NCBI RefSeq assembly: GCF_026107645.2
Contig: NZ_JAPCHV010000017.1
Location: forward strand, 53,651-117,650
Length of the DNA stretch: 64,000 nucleotides
Reading direction: 5' to 3'
From: Flavobacterium sp. MFBS3-15
GTDB lineage: Bacteria > Bacteroidota > Bacteroidia > Flavobacteriales > Flavobacteriaceae
Each line of letters opens with the position of its first letter. The first letter of the stretch is position 1. The position numbers and the translations under genes were made by a program. Below, in pieces: positions 16,944 through 25,801 of this stretch. Under the pieces are notes generated by a model, which was given only the letters and a program-made list of their open reading frames with translations, had not been told where the DNA came from and ran no database searches.

Positions 16944-18944
16944 ATGTACCTTACTAAACTGCTGATTAAGAGATTTCGTTCAATACACGAACTTGAAATT
17001 CAATTTAACAAAGGGGTGAACATTATTATCGGTGAAAATAATGCCGGTAAAAGTGCTATTATAGATACCCTGCGCATCTGTTTAAGCCTTGGTAGGCAAT
17101 GGCGCGATATCGGCGTTCGAAATCCGGAGGATTTTTATGTTGAGCGTAGTGTTATTTCCGACCTGACTGAGCCTATTGAGTTCGTGTTAGAGTTTAAAAT
17201 TGAGTCTGCTGAAGACAGTACATTGTTTCATTCGCTGCTTTGGCAGGATCCCGCTGACACAACAAACATCTGCCTGCGGCTTAATTTTCGGTACGAAATA
17301 GACTTAGATGCATCGGGTAATCAAAAATTAAGGTGGAACATCACCGGGGGGCATGACACCGCCGTGAATATGCAGGAAATGCAGCAAATTTACTATTCGT
17401 ACCTCGAACCATTACGAAATGCAGAACAGGAATTGCGACCCTATTCGCAAAGCAACAAGGTAACTTCCCTGTTTAAAGATATGACAGAGTATGAAAGGGA
17501 TGTTGCAGGCGTACCTTCAAAAGTAAAACTGACACCAGAGAAAAAGATAGAATTAGCAGGGGCAATTGAGGCGGTGCTGCAAAATGAAGATTGGACAGGT
17601 TTGATAGGAACGGGCCAAACGTTCATAAATTCGCATTTGGAAAAAGCTGATATAAAGAGAAGGGAATCAAAAGTACACCTGAAATTGCTCGAGTACAAAT
17701 ATGAGAGTATCGTAAAAGGGCTTCTTACTAGGAAGCAGGTTTATAATGCTGACGTGCTCGGTGCGAATTTACAAATGCAAAAATTTTTTGACGTAGACCA
17801 AAACGGGCTTGGCGAGAATAATATTATTCTTGCGGCTACCGTATTAGGAGATCTTAGTAGCAGGAGGGCACAAAAGATTGAACATTATTATGCTTTATTG
17901 ATTGAAGAGCCTGAAGCACATTTACATCCACAGCGTCAAAATACTTTTTTTAATTATCTGAATTCCTTGCAGGGCTTAGGAATACAGATATTTATAACAT
18001 CGCATTCACCGACAATTACCGCAAAGTCGGATTTGGATAATCTACTTATAGTACAAAAATCTGACTCTTACAAGACAACTGTTTTTACACCCCGAATTTC
18101 TGGACTTACGCCGCAAAATAAGAGTTACCTGAGGAAATTTCTTGATGTGACCAAATCGCAGCTTTTTTTTGCGAGTGGCGTAATACTTGTTGAAGGTATT
18201 TCGGAAGCCCTGCTGCTGCCTATTTTAGCAAAACGGTTGGGTGAACAGTACGATTTAGATAAGAACGGGATTGAGATAGTAAATATAAACGGAGTAGCAT
18301 TTGACGCTTTTGCAAGGTTGTTTAATAACGACAACTTTCCGGAGCGTCTTGCAAGCCATTGCAGCCTTATTACCGACGATGACCGGAGTATTGTAAAGGA
18401 GGGTGACTTTAAAGACGACGGACAGGGCATAACTAAAAGTATGGCAACGATGATATTTGCAGAGCTAAAAAATGCAGGCCATATTGATAGTTCCAACCGG
18501 ATTATAAATTTTGACTCTGCGGGTTCGTATGCCCTGCCGGGTTATGAACACCACGAGACTCATATTAAGGCCGTTCTCCAATCCAAATATGATGTTATTT
18601 CGGCGAGGGCTTCAAAGGCAGCTTCACTAAGGAAACATCACCTCCACGTCGAACTTGCCAAAAACACATTCGAATATGAATTAGTGTTTGCAAGTGCAGA
18701 GAACGCTGCTATTATTGCACAGGCTTATAATGCGATGCACTCCGCCAATTATGTTACCACAGCGCATGGAATTGATTCATTTTGCAGGGATCTGCTTAAG
18801 AAGTTAAAGTCAAATAAGGACAAATCTGAATTGGCCGAAAGCCTTGTATACCTCTTGGAAGGCGATCCAGCCTTGAATGCCAATTTTAGCGTACCTGTTT
18901 ATCTTCAAAATGCCATTAAATGGGTAATCGACAAATCACTGTAA
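16944..18944 (+). CDS. gajA: GajA-like OLD-family ATPase/Toprim nuclease
   Basis: A 666-residue OLD-family protein. The N-terminus has the ABC-type ATPase head with Walker A GENNAGKS (residues 30-37). A signature/Walker B region with LIEEPEAHLHP and ITSHSPTI lies around residues 325-355. The C-terminal Toprim domain shows VEGISEALLLP near residue 415 and the acidic TDDDR near residue 477. In Gabija, GajA is a nucleotide-sensing DNA endonuclease that works with GajB. The helicase gene starts 2 bases after this stop, which is the Gabija arrangement. The protein is longer than the founding GajA (about 580 residues), so it may be a variant branch. AT-rich, unlike the tra operon. Confidence 0.82.
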   Translation: MYLTKLLIKRFRSIHELEIQFNKGVNIIIGENNAGKSAIIDTLRICLSLGRQWRDIGVRNPEDFYVERSVISDLTEPIEFVLEFKIESAEDSTLFHSLLWQDPADTTNICLRLNFRYEIDLDASGNQKLRWNITGGHDTAVNMQEMQQIYYSYLEPLRNAEQELRPYSQSNKVTSLFKDMTEYERDVAGVPSKVKLTPEKKIELAGAIEAVLQNEDWTGLIGTGQTFINSHLEKADIKRRESKVHLKLLEYKYESIVKGLLTRKQVYNADVLGANLQMQKFFDVDQNGLGENNIILAATVLGDLSSRRAQKIEHYYALLIEEPEAHLHPQRQNTFFNYLNSLQGLGIQIFITSHSPTITAKSDLDNLLIVQKSDSYKTTVFTPRISGLTPQNKSYLRKFLDVTKSQLFFASGVILVEGISEALLLPILAKRLGEQYDLDKNGIEIVNINGVAFDAFARLFNNDNFPERLASHCSLITDDDRSIVKEGDFKDDGQGITKSMATMIFAELKNAGHIDSSNRIINFDSAGSYALPGYEHHETHIKAVLQSKYDVISARASKAASLRKHHLHVELAKNTFEYELVFASAENAAIIAQAYNAMHSANYVTTAHGIDSFCRDLLKKLKSNKDKSELAESLVYLLEGDPALNANFSVPVYLQNAIKWVIDKSL

Positions 18945-18945
18945 T

Positions 18946-20754
18946 ATGTACGGTCACTTATCAGAAAATCAGCAAAAAGTGCTAAACTTCGCAGATGGTG
19001 CAGTTGTCGTAAAAGCATGTCCTGGAAGTGGCAAAACGTACTCGATTGCTGCCCGCATCTCAAAATTATTACGGGACAGCCAGGGAAAGGACATCCGCCT
19101 TGGAATTACCTCCTTTACCAATACCGCTATCTTTGAAATTGAAGATAAACTGGCGAGTGAGTTCAATACGCACATACCCCTGATGCATCCTCATTTTTTG
19201 GGTACGATTGACAGTTTCTTAAATACATTCGTGTTTTTGCCTTTTGGTCACCTGGTAATGGGTTGCCCATCGCGTCCGGAATTGATTGGGGAACCCCATG
19301 GTCATTGGAACATGAAGCGGTATGCACTGGACTATGACCAGTATTTTGATAAAACATCCTTTAACCTTGTAGGAGAGTTAATACCTCTTGCGCCTTACCA
19401 GGCATTTCATTTTACTTGGAATTATCACAACAAGAACGGAAGCGTGAATGGCAATATCGCAAACATAATTAAATCAAAGCAGGCTTTATTTAAAAGAGGT
19501 TATGCGAATCAGGCCGATGCCAATTATATTTCCTTGAGAATATTACAGAAATACCCTTTAATCAGGCGGAACCTGGCCGACAAGTTTACGCACCTGCTGA
19601 TCGATGAATGCCAGGATACTACAGAGGTGCAAATGGCAATAATAGACCTTTTATATGAAGCAGGATGTCACAACATAATGCTTGTTGGAGACCGCGACCA
19701 GTCCATATTTGAATGGAATGATGCGAAGCCCGAACTTTTTGATGCTAAATTCAATGCCTGGGAAAAAATCGTGCTTGACCAAAACCGAAGGAGTTCACAG
19801 CTTATCTGTAATTTTTTTAAGAATCTGTCATCCTTTGACCATATAACAGCCGTGGCAGAAGGTATCCACGATTATCCTGCAGTACCTGAAATACTAAGTT
19901 ATCGGATAATTAAGAAGGCAACAAAAAAAGATCCCAAGGTAGTAACAGAAGAGGAAAGTATACAGAGTTTTACCCTTACCCTAAGTGCCTTTCTCGATCA
20001 ATGCCGTGAGGCAAATATAACGATTGACAAAGAGAGTGTTGCTGTACTTTATCGCGGTTCATCAAATGGAAAATATCTTGGACTTGGAAAGAAGGAACCG
20101 GTTTTTGGAGAAAGCCCTTGGATTGCAAATAATTACCATGTAAGGTCGGCTATAAAGGGAAAGCATCTTTATGAACACGGTAATTTTGCAGAGGGGTATA
20201 AGTTTATGGAAAAATCATTGTTAGAGGCTTTAAACAGTGGTGGCAATAGGCCATTTCACTGTACCCAAATATTTGTCAGTGACCTTGTGGACAGAGTAGG
20301 TTTAAGAGCACATAGGGAAAAGGTTTTTAAATTTATCTCCTGTCTCCCCTCGACTCAAGGTGTTACAATTGCTGCATGGACAAACCAAGCCAATCAGTCG
20401 TTATTGGCTATGGGATATACTTTCACACTAGCTATTGCAGACCAGTTCGGACACGTACTTATTGACCATTACTTTGCAGAGGATAGTAATAGCGACAGGT
20501 TACATCCTTTTTATTTTGGTACGGTGCATTCTGTTAAAGGTAAGACTTTCGAAGCAGTATTGATGCTACTGGGAAGAAAAGCTTCCCAGAAGAATTACCA
20601 AACCATTTTAGAAACTCCGGACGAAGGCCTTACAGCTAAAGATCGTGAAGAAAAGCGCATTCTTTATGTTGGACTTTCCAGACCGAAAAAGATAGTAAAA
20701 ATGGTCGTGCCGGAATCCGATAAGGCGATTTGGGCTGCCCTCTTACAAAAGTAG
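18946..20754 (+). CDS. gajB: GajB-like UvrD/Rep helicase
   Basis: A 602-residue superfamily 1 helicase. Motif I is ACPGSGKT (residues 24-31), motif Ia contains GITSFTNTA, motif II is LIDECQDT, motif III is VGDRDQSIFEW, motif IV contains DQNRRSSQLI, motif V is GTVHSVKGKTFEAV and motif VI is LYVGLSRPKK. The start codon overlaps the GajA stop region (TAATATG). Paired with an OLD nuclease it fits GajB, which is thought to sense DNA ends and activate GajA. It is about 100 residues longer than the founding GajB; the extra length lies mainly between motifs IV and V. Other OLD-UvrD pairs exist, so a Gabija relative is possible. Confidence 0.82.
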   Translation: MYGHLSENQQKVLNFADGAVVVKACPGSGKTYSIAARISKLLRDSQGKDIRLGITSFTNTAIFEIEDKLASEFNTHIPLMHPHFLGTIDSFLNTFVFLPFGHLVMGCPSRPELIGEPHGHWNMKRYALDYDQYFDKTSFNLVGELIPLAPYQAFHFTWNYHNKNGSVNGNIANIIKSKQALFKRGYANQADANYISLRILQKYPLIRRNLADKFTHLLIDECQDTTEVQMAIIDLLYEAGCHNIMLVGDRDQSIFEWNDAKPELFDAKFNAWEKIVLDQNRRSSQLICNFFKNLSSFDHITAVAEGIHDYPAVPEILSYRIIKKATKKDPKVVTEEESIQSFTLTLSAFLDQCREANITIDKESVAVLYRGSSNGKYLGLGKKEPVFGESPWIANNYHVRSAIKGKHLYEHGNFAEGYKFMEKSLLEALNSGGNRPFHCTQIFVSDLVDRVGLRAHREKVFKFISCLPSTQGVTIAAWTNQANQSLLAMGYTFTLAIADQFGHVLIDHYFAEDSNSDRLHPFYFGTVHSVKGKTFEAVLMLLGRKASQKNYQTILETPDEGLTAKDREEKRILYVGLSRPKKIVKMVVPESDKAIWAALLQK

Positions 20755-20887
20755 TCGGAGATAATGAAACTGTTGAATTGTTAAACACCCTATAGTAAGT
20801 CGTTTAACTGTTTATAAAGTGAGGTGATCAACCTAAACGATTAGTGTTCAAATGCAGAGATATCTGATATATCTGGTGACAAAATAC
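20755..20887. other. Short spacer between gajB and the hairpin cluster
   Basis: About 130 AT-rich bases. No gene or named element is seen; the gajB transcript would run into the hairpins described next. Confidence 0.4.
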
Positions 20888-20943
20888 GCGCCCTCACGGT
20901 AAATGCAGCAGGGGTTTCCCCGATGCTGTTACCGTGAGGGCGC
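20888..20943. terminator. Strong hairpin 1 between gajB and the PRTRC operon
   Basis: GCGCCCTCACGGTAA (20888-20902) and its exact complement (20929-20943) form a perfect 15-base stem. Inside it GCAGCA pairs with TGCTG and GGGG with CCCC around a TTT loop, so nearly the whole 56 bases are paired. It lies between two convergent operons. There is no T-tract, so a plain rho-independent terminator is only one option; a protein-binding or processing site is another. Confidence 0.55.
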
Positions 20944-20957
20944 ATCCGCTTCCAAAC

Positions 20958-21002
20958 CGCAAAAAGGCGTTCCCGACCACAGGGAGGGATTGCCTTTTTG
21001 CG
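20958..21002. terminator. Hairpin 2 at the end of the PRTRC operon
   Basis: CGCAAAAAGGC (20958-20968) and GCCTTTTTGCG (20992-21002) are perfectly complementary over 11 bases, with an inner TCCC/GGGA helix. The stem itself supplies A and T runs, so it could terminate transcription from either side. A third perfect 9-base hairpin (AGCCAACCG/CGGTTGGCT, 21021-21042) follows inside the 3' end of the ThiF gene. Confidence 0.6.
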
Positions 21003-21018
21003 CCGGGGTGCGGAATAA

Positions 21019-21804
21019 TCAGCCAACCGGTAACGGTTGGCTGCGAAAATTCCCCAAATTCACAAAGAAGCCCCTCTCAAGGGTCAGCCCCTGTCTTATG
21101 AACTGCCACAGAAGGCTGCACCCCATCTGCGCCAGTACGGAGTTGATAAACAAGTCCTGCTTTTCGAGTGCTTCGGCAAGGGAACAGCTTGGCAGGTCTT
21201 CGCTGTCACCCTGCCTGAGCAGTTCGGCATATTCTGCCGTAACCTGTGGCAGGCTGCCCACAGGCACAAACTTATCCGATGAAGGTTGTTTGATGTTGCC
21301 AATGGTTGAGAGAACAACCTGCCCTGTGTCTTTGCTGTTGCCAAAATCCATCCAATATCGGGGCGTATCGGCTCGGTGGGAGCTTAAATCCAAATCATTT
21401 AATACTTCGGCTATCACGAACCGTGCCGCTGCACTGTCCACGCAGGAAATATAAATTGTATTCCTGCCTGTGGCAATATCAGGAGTAAAAGGTTTTTCAA
21501 TGGCTTTCCATGCCGTGCCGAAAAAGCGGTTGGTACGTGTAATTAGGGCTGTGGCTTTGGATAAACCCACTTCACCCTCGGCAAATAATTGCCTGCCACG
21601 GTTGGCATCGGTAATTACATCATCATCCCAAAGACTGACCTGAAAGCCTGCATGCCCCAGCTGTTGCAGGCTGTGTGACATCCGTGCCAGTGCGGTCAGC
21701 ACCTGTGAGCCTGTACCGCCTGCCCCGATAAGGCACACGCTTATAGGATTGGTGGGATTTAATAGTTCGGGGGCTATAAAGTGGGCTTTTAATTTCGTTT
21801 CCAT
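21019..21804 (-). CDS. PRTRC system ThiF-family protein
   Basis: A 261-residue ThiF/E1-like protein. It has the nucleotide-binding motif GAGGTG (residues 27-32) after a hydrophobic strand and a DDD-x-DANRGRQLF segment, as in adenylyltransferases that activate ubiquitin-like proteins. In PRTRC cassettes (ParB-related, ThiF-related cassette) this gene is a regular partner of proteins B, C, E and F. Its start overlaps the stop of protein B by one base. It is the last gene of the minus-strand operon, ending in the hairpin cluster. The real substrate of the cassette is not known. Confidence 0.9.
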   Translation of the reverse strand: METKLKAHFIAPELLNPTNPISVCLIGAGGTGSQVLTALARMSHSLQQLGHAGFQVSLWDDDVITDANRGRQLFAEGEVGLSKATALITRTNRFFGTAWKAIEKPFTPDIATGRNTIYISCVDSAAARFVIAEVLNDLDLSSHRADTPRYWMDFGNSKDTGQVVLSTIGNIKQPSSDKFVPVGSLPQVTAEYAELLRQGDSEDLPSCSLAEALEKQDLFINSVLAQMGCSLLWQFIRQGLTLERGFFVNLGNFRSQPLPVG

Positions 21805-22511
21805 TACAACAGGTTTTTAAGGGTTAGCGGTGTAGGTCTTAGGGTATCGGTCGGAAATTTTTTTTCAGGGTCTGCCATCAGTTCCTTGTAAAGGTTAAAC
21901 AGGTTAACTGCTACGGGGTTGTGGTCATTGATGTGGTGCGAAAAATAGCTTTCAAAAAAATACCCCTGCCATGCGTTAATAAACTCCTCCAAGCTGGCAG
22001 CGGATTTTATGGCAACATTGACATTACCCATACAAACATAGCCTTTTTGGTAGAGGTTAAAGAATGGAGCATAATGTAAAGGGGTTTCGGCTTTGGGTTT
22101 GGCTGTGCCTATAAGCGCAAAGATTTGCAGCTCTTTTTTATTGGCTTTCCACACCAATGCAGGCAGGGCAACCGTGCCGTTTTCCAATCCAAGGCTTTCG
22201 GCAAAGTACAGTGTTTGCCGTTGGGGCTTGGTGTACCATACCACACTGCCGTTATCGGACGGGTCAAGGTGCAGCATATTATCAGGCAGTATGCCCTCGG
22301 GGCGCAGGAAAGCCTTGCCTGCCTGCTCACGGGTATCTAGGGCTTTGGCTAGGCTTTGCGCTTCCCTGACCGTAAGCGGGTGTGGGTTTATAGGGCAACC
22401 CGCTTCATCCATATCGTAATATTCGATATAAGGGGCAGTAAAACCATTTGTGGTAAATACCACAAGGGCGGCTTTAGGATGGTAAAGTTGTACGTTCGTT
22501 GCCATAATCAT
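21804..22511 (-). CDS. PRTRC system protein B
   Basis: A 235-residue protein recognised as PRTRC protein B from its overall pattern (ALVWKANKKELQIFALIGTA near the centre, then YKGYVCMGNV-like and W-x-YFF-x-SYFSHH segments). An ATG two codons downstream (22505) is an equally good start. It overlaps the preceding gene by 38 bases and the ThiF gene by 1. PRTRC B proteins resemble E2-like partners of ThiF in context, but no catalytic Cys is confirmed here. Confidence 0.85.
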   Translation of the reverse strand: MIMATNVQLYHPKAALVVFTTNGFTAPYIEYYDMDEAGCPINPHPLTVREAQSLAKALDTREQAGKAFLRPEGILPDNMLHLDPSDNGSVVWYTKPQRQTLYFAESLGLENGTVALPALVWKANKKELQIFALIGTAKPKAETPLHYAPFFNLYQKGYVCMGNVNVAIKSAASLEEFINAWQGYFFESYFSHHINDHNPVAVNLFNLYKELMADPEKKFPTDTLRPTPLTLKNLL

Positions 22512-23661
22512 AGTTGTTTAAGAGGTAGCACAATTCATTTAAAAGCGGGAACAGGCGGCATTCAAAATCAAGGTTGTCTGTGTCCTGCGGTTGCCAGTCA
22601 AAATAGCGTTTCAGGACAGGCTCCTGTTTTGACACGCTTTCATTAAAGTAGGCGTTAACCGACTGTTGTACGTTTTCATACAGCCACCCATCAGTACAGG
22701 CGACAAAACCGATGTATTTTTCCATTGTAATACATTCGTAATCATCATATCCGTCATCCTCGAAATCAGGCAGGCAGCTTGTGTCAGCATGCGTATAAAT
22801 TGAGGTTTCAGGATAATGCTGCCACAGGGCGTAAAATTTTTGGGCTATGGCGTGGCATTCCATGTCCAAATCATCACAAGGCGTAAAGGCTTTTAGCCAC
22901 TCACCGAAGCGTTCAAGGTGTATGGAATTCCACAACCTGCGCAGCATTGTTTCACCGTAATGCAGGGCAGCCCGTAACTGGCTTACATAGTCGTAATAAT
23001 CTTTCTGTTCCCAGTCATCGGGGTCACCTGTTACCCATTCCGATACCATCTCGTACTGCCAATACAGGAAGCTATCTTCTGTGTAATAAGGAATGTTTGC
23101 TGCGTGGTACAAGTAGCTGAAAATACAGAGCAGCAACCGTGCTGCTTTTCGGTGTTTCTTATCCTGCATCATGTAATACACGGGTAGCACGGGAATGTAA
23201 AATAAGGTATTGCCCGTATAGCACGTTTCAGTTGCCTGCACTATGAAATTTCCGTTATCTTCCAACACTTCCATTTCAATATGCTGCGGATACTTTTCGT
23301 TGAGCAGCCTGCCTGCTTCGTACAGGGCAACTTCCCTGCCATAGGGATAGGCATACCCTTTGGTGTCAACAGGGTTTATACCATAATGGTTGCACAGCAG
23401 TGCGAAGCTGCGATAAAAACTGTCTTTCCCGTTACCGCCTGCGACTGCCTGCCCCGTGTAGTGGGGCAGAAAACGGGTTTTCAGAAAACCATAGGCAGCA
23501 GCCTCGCAGGGGCTGACCTCGGGCGGTCGGCAAGCACTTCGGCGGTGTCTTTCCTGCGCTGCAGGTTTATCAGGAACTCGCCTGCATTTTTGTGCAGTAG
23601 CTTTTGCCTTTTGTTTTGGGGCAGCCGTAACTGCCCCGTTAGTATCTTTTGCATAATCCAT
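22474..23661 (-). CDS. PRTRC-cluster protein, position of protein F
   Basis: A 395-residue protein of unknown function. It has a basic N-terminal stretch rich in Lys, Arg, Ala and Pro (residues 10-45), then a Tyr/Trp/Asp/Glu-rich soluble region, with an acidic patch FEDDGYDDYE near residue 300. No known catalytic motif is visible. It sits between PRTRC C and PRTRC B, where cassettes usually hold the gene called protein F, so that name is given by position only. It overlaps protein B by 38 bases and lies 14 bases after protein C. Confidence 0.6.
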   Translation of the reverse strand: MDYAKDTNGAVTAAPKQKAKATAQKCRRVPDKPAAQERHRRSACRPPEVSPCEAAAYGFLKTRFLPHYTGQAVAGGNGKDSFYRSFALLCNHYGINPVDTKGYAYPYGREVALYEAGRLLNEKYPQHIEMEVLEDNGNFIVQATETCYTGNTLFYIPVLPVYYMMQDKKHRKAARLLLCIFSYLYHAANIPYYTEDSFLYWQYEMVSEWVTGDPDDWEQKDYYDYVSQLRAALHYGETMLRRLWNSIHLERFGEWLKAFTPCDDLDMECHAIAQKFYALWQHYPETSIYTHADTSCLPDFEDDGYDDYECITMEKYIGFVACTDGWLYENVQQSVNAYFNESVSKQEPVLKRYFDWQPQDTDNLDFECRLFPLLNELCYLLNNYDYGNERTTLPS

Positions 23662-23675
23662 AACATTAGGTTTAG

Positions 23676-23894
23676 TTATCCTTTTGTCCCCATCGTGGTT
23701 TCAAAACGGTACTGTACAGTATCATTGGTAATTTCAGGCCCTACCGCTTTTGCGGTGGTCAGGCTCGGGTAGGTATTCGCATAGAAATGCATCACGGCTT
23801 CTACGCTCCATTTTGGGTCGGGGTCAGTAAGGGCACTTTCATTGCCCTTATCCTTCATCAGGAATACCCTCGGCATCAGTGTGGTCTGTAGCAT
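23676..23894 (-). CDS. PRTRC system protein C
   Basis: A 72-residue protein, MLQTTLMPRVFLMKDKG at the start, then LTDPDPKWSVEAVMHFYANT, YPSLTTAKAVGPEI and a final GTKG. This is the ubiquitin-like PRTRC protein C pattern, with a Gly near the C-terminus as expected for a ThiF-activated partner (inference). An earlier in-frame ATG at 23918 exists; the one at 23894 fits the family start better. The gene overlaps the end of protein E by about 47 bases. Confidence 0.88.
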   Translation of the reverse strand: MLQTTLMPRVFLMKDKGNESALTDPDPKWSVEAVMHFYANTYPSLTTAKAVGPEITNDTVQYRFETTMGTKG

Positions 23895-24486
23895 CTTGCT
23901 CGGTTTTAGGTTCAACATTGTTTACTGCTGTGGCAGGCTGTTCAGTCCTAAACAGGTCGGGGCTGAATTTAGCCGACAGGCTTGCCCTGCGGTTGCGCAT
24001 TTCCTCGGCTTTGTCGGGGAACTCGGAAGCCTGTGGCACTTTTATCCATGCTTCCCTGTATTTGCCTGCTGCTTCGAGTTTATCGACTCCCGCCATAATC
24101 ACTTTGTATTTCATTTCTTTGATTTCTTCGGGCGTGGTGGGCTTGTCAGGTTTATCGGCTTTGTCCGCCTTTTCGGTTTTCTTCTTTTCCATCGCTGCAT
24201 TTTTCCTGGCGGTTTCCTGCCCTTTAAGGTACTGCTCCATGTTCACGAGCAGTTTGGAGGTTTCAGTTAGCGGTATGCTAATGGCATCAAAGAAGCCCTC
24301 ACACAATTCCTTTGCGCTGCCCTTTAGTATCAGGGGCGGTATATGGTTTTTGGCGGCATCCCCGCAACCGTCATTTTGCAGCAGCACGGAGGTGGTCAGT
24401 TGCTCGCCGTGCTTTCTTATGGTAATGTTCAGGCAGCCCTCGAACGGGATGGCTGCGATATGGGCGAAAAAATTTGTAACTGGCAT
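23848..24486 (-). CDS. PRTRC system protein E
   Basis: A 212-residue protein with the MPVTNFFAHIAAI start, a conserved N-terminal half (residues 1-90, with LTTSVLLQNDGCGDAA and PPLILKGSAKEL), and a highly charged Lys/Glu/Asp-rich linker and tail (about residues 95-125, KADKADKPDKPTTPEE). This matches PRTRC protein E. It overlaps PRTRC C at its 3' end and lies 6 bases after the small gene at 24493. Composition is GC-richer than gajAB. Confidence 0.88.
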   Translation of the reverse strand: MPVTNFFAHIAAIPFEGCLNITIRKHGEQLTTSVLLQNDGCGDAAKNHIPPLILKGSAKELCEGFFDAISIPLTETSKLLVNMEQYLKGQETARKNAAMEKKKTEKADKADKPDKPTTPEEIKEMKYKVIMAGVDKLEAAGKYREAWIKVPQASEFPDKAEEMRNRRASLSAKFSPDLFRTEQPATAVNNVEPKTEQDATDHTDAEGIPDEG

Positions 24487-24492
24487 AACGTT

Positions 24493-24681
24493 TTATTTTT
24501 TGGGGTTACGTTTCGGTTCGGGATTGCTTTCGATTACCCTTTTAATCAGGTTCAGGGCGGTTGCTATGTCAAAGGCATCGGCTGCGCTCATGGCGACATA
24601 ATCAAGCCTTTCCATAATTGGCAGCACTTTTTTTAAGGTGGTTACTGCCTTGCGTTCTGTGGTTTGTGCTAATACGCTCAT
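24493..24681 (-). CDS. Small hypothetical protein in PRTRC cluster
   Basis: A 62-residue, mostly helical protein (VTTLKKVLPIMERLDYVAMS, then FDIATALNLIKRVIES) ending in a basic NPEPKRNPKK tail. It is co-directional and closely spaced with protein E (6 bases), so it is probably translated. Not assigned to a named family. The intervals to DUF932 (48 bases) and to protein E support membership in one operon. Confidence 0.6.
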   Translation of the reverse strand: MSVLAQTTERKAVTTLKKVLPIMERLDYVAMSAADAFDIATALNLIKRVIESNPEPKRNPKK

Positions 24682-24729
24682 AACAATACATTTTTAAGCA
24701 GCCCCGCAAAACAGGGCTGCGGTTAACTA

Positions 24730-25773
24730 TCAGTTGAATTGCAGGGCATCCGCCCCAGTTTTGGCAAAGCACCCGCACAGGTCAAAGGCTTTTTGCCCCC
24801 GTGCCTGCGCTGTACCGCCCAAACAGATGCTTTTTAATTTGTCCTCACCCGTTTTAAAGCTGCGCACATTTTGGTAGTAGCCCGTAACGGCATTGTAAGC
24901 GCCAAACAAGGTGCCTTTAGTGGTCGCCATCGTTTGGGTATCGTCCGCCATTGCATACTCGAAGGCAGCATCGCAGGCATTTTTGTACATGGTCGAAAGT
25001 TCCTCGGTAGCCCCTTTCTTTAAAAGGTTGTAGGTTTCTTTATTCGGGCAGAGTGCCAACTGTATCAGTTGCTTTACCTGTTTATCTTCAATACGTACGT
25101 TTGCCCACTGGTTAAAGATGCCCTCTAATTGTAACGACAGGGTATCGGCAACGCCCATCACTTTGTGCGCCTGTTCCAAACGTTCTTTAGCCCCTGCGGT
25201 GTGGCGTATGCGTACTACATTGGTCGCATTGCGCAGCGCAGCGTTAAGCGTGTTTTGGCACACGATACGCACAGGCGTAAAGGCTGCGGTAATGCTTCCG
25301 CTGCCATCGTGGGAGGTGGTCAGGAAAATATACTTTTGTGTTACGTCATCGCCGTTGCCCACACGGATATAGCCGGGCAACTTGGCGGTAATAAAAATCC
25401 GTTCCCCGCTACCGAGTGCGCCTGCGGTTTCGTATAGTATGCCCTCGCCACCGCCTACAATAGCATCGAAAAAAGCAAACGCATCAGTATTCTGCACGAT
25501 TTGGTAATCCTTGCCTACCACGCCAAAAACGGCTTTGGTGTCGGTTCGCATGGTGGCGAACTGGTCGGGTACGGGGTAGGTGTCGAAATCACCTGCACCC
25601 CTTGCGAAAATCGGGGCTTTAGTTACTTCGTAGTCCAAGCCTGCAAAGGCTATCGCTTCGCGGCTTGTCGGGTAGTTTTCTACAATCTGCCCCAATCCGT
25701 GCCATGCGGGCTGTTTTACGCTCATAAAGGCGTGTTGCCCTGTTGCTTCATTGAAATTTATATTATGTGCCAT
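24730..25773 (-). CDS. DUF932 domain protein
   Basis: A 347-residue protein of the DUF932 family. The N-terminus HNINFNEATGQHAFMSVKQP with AWHGLGQI, the central GEGILYETAGALGSGERIF and the C-terminal GAYNAVTGYYQNVRSF are typical. DUF932 proteins are common on plasmids, phages and ICEs, often near single-strand-binding proteins, and resemble phage LGT-type recombination-linked proteins, but no activity is established. It lies between ssb and the PRTRC genes on the same strand, as in other Bacteroidetes ICEs. Confidence 0.88.
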   Translation of the reverse strand: MAHNINFNEATGQHAFMSVKQPAWHGLGQIVENYPTSREAIAFAGLDYEVTKAPIFARGAGDFDTYPVPDQFATMRTDTKAVFGVVGKDYQIVQNTDAFAFFDAIVGGGEGILYETAGALGSGERIFITAKLPGYIRVGNGDDVTQKYIFLTTSHDGSGSITAAFTPVRIVCQNTLNAALRNATNVVRIRHTAGAKERLEQAHKVMGVADTLSLQLEGIFNQWANVRIEDKQVKQLIQLALCPNKETYNLLKKGATEELSTMYKNACDAAFEYAMADDTQTMATTKGTLFGAYNAVTGYYQNVRSFKTGEDKLKSICLGGTAQARGQKAFDLCGCFAKTGADALQFN

Positions 25774-25801
25774 GATATTATAATTTAAAGGTTAAACGGT
25801 T

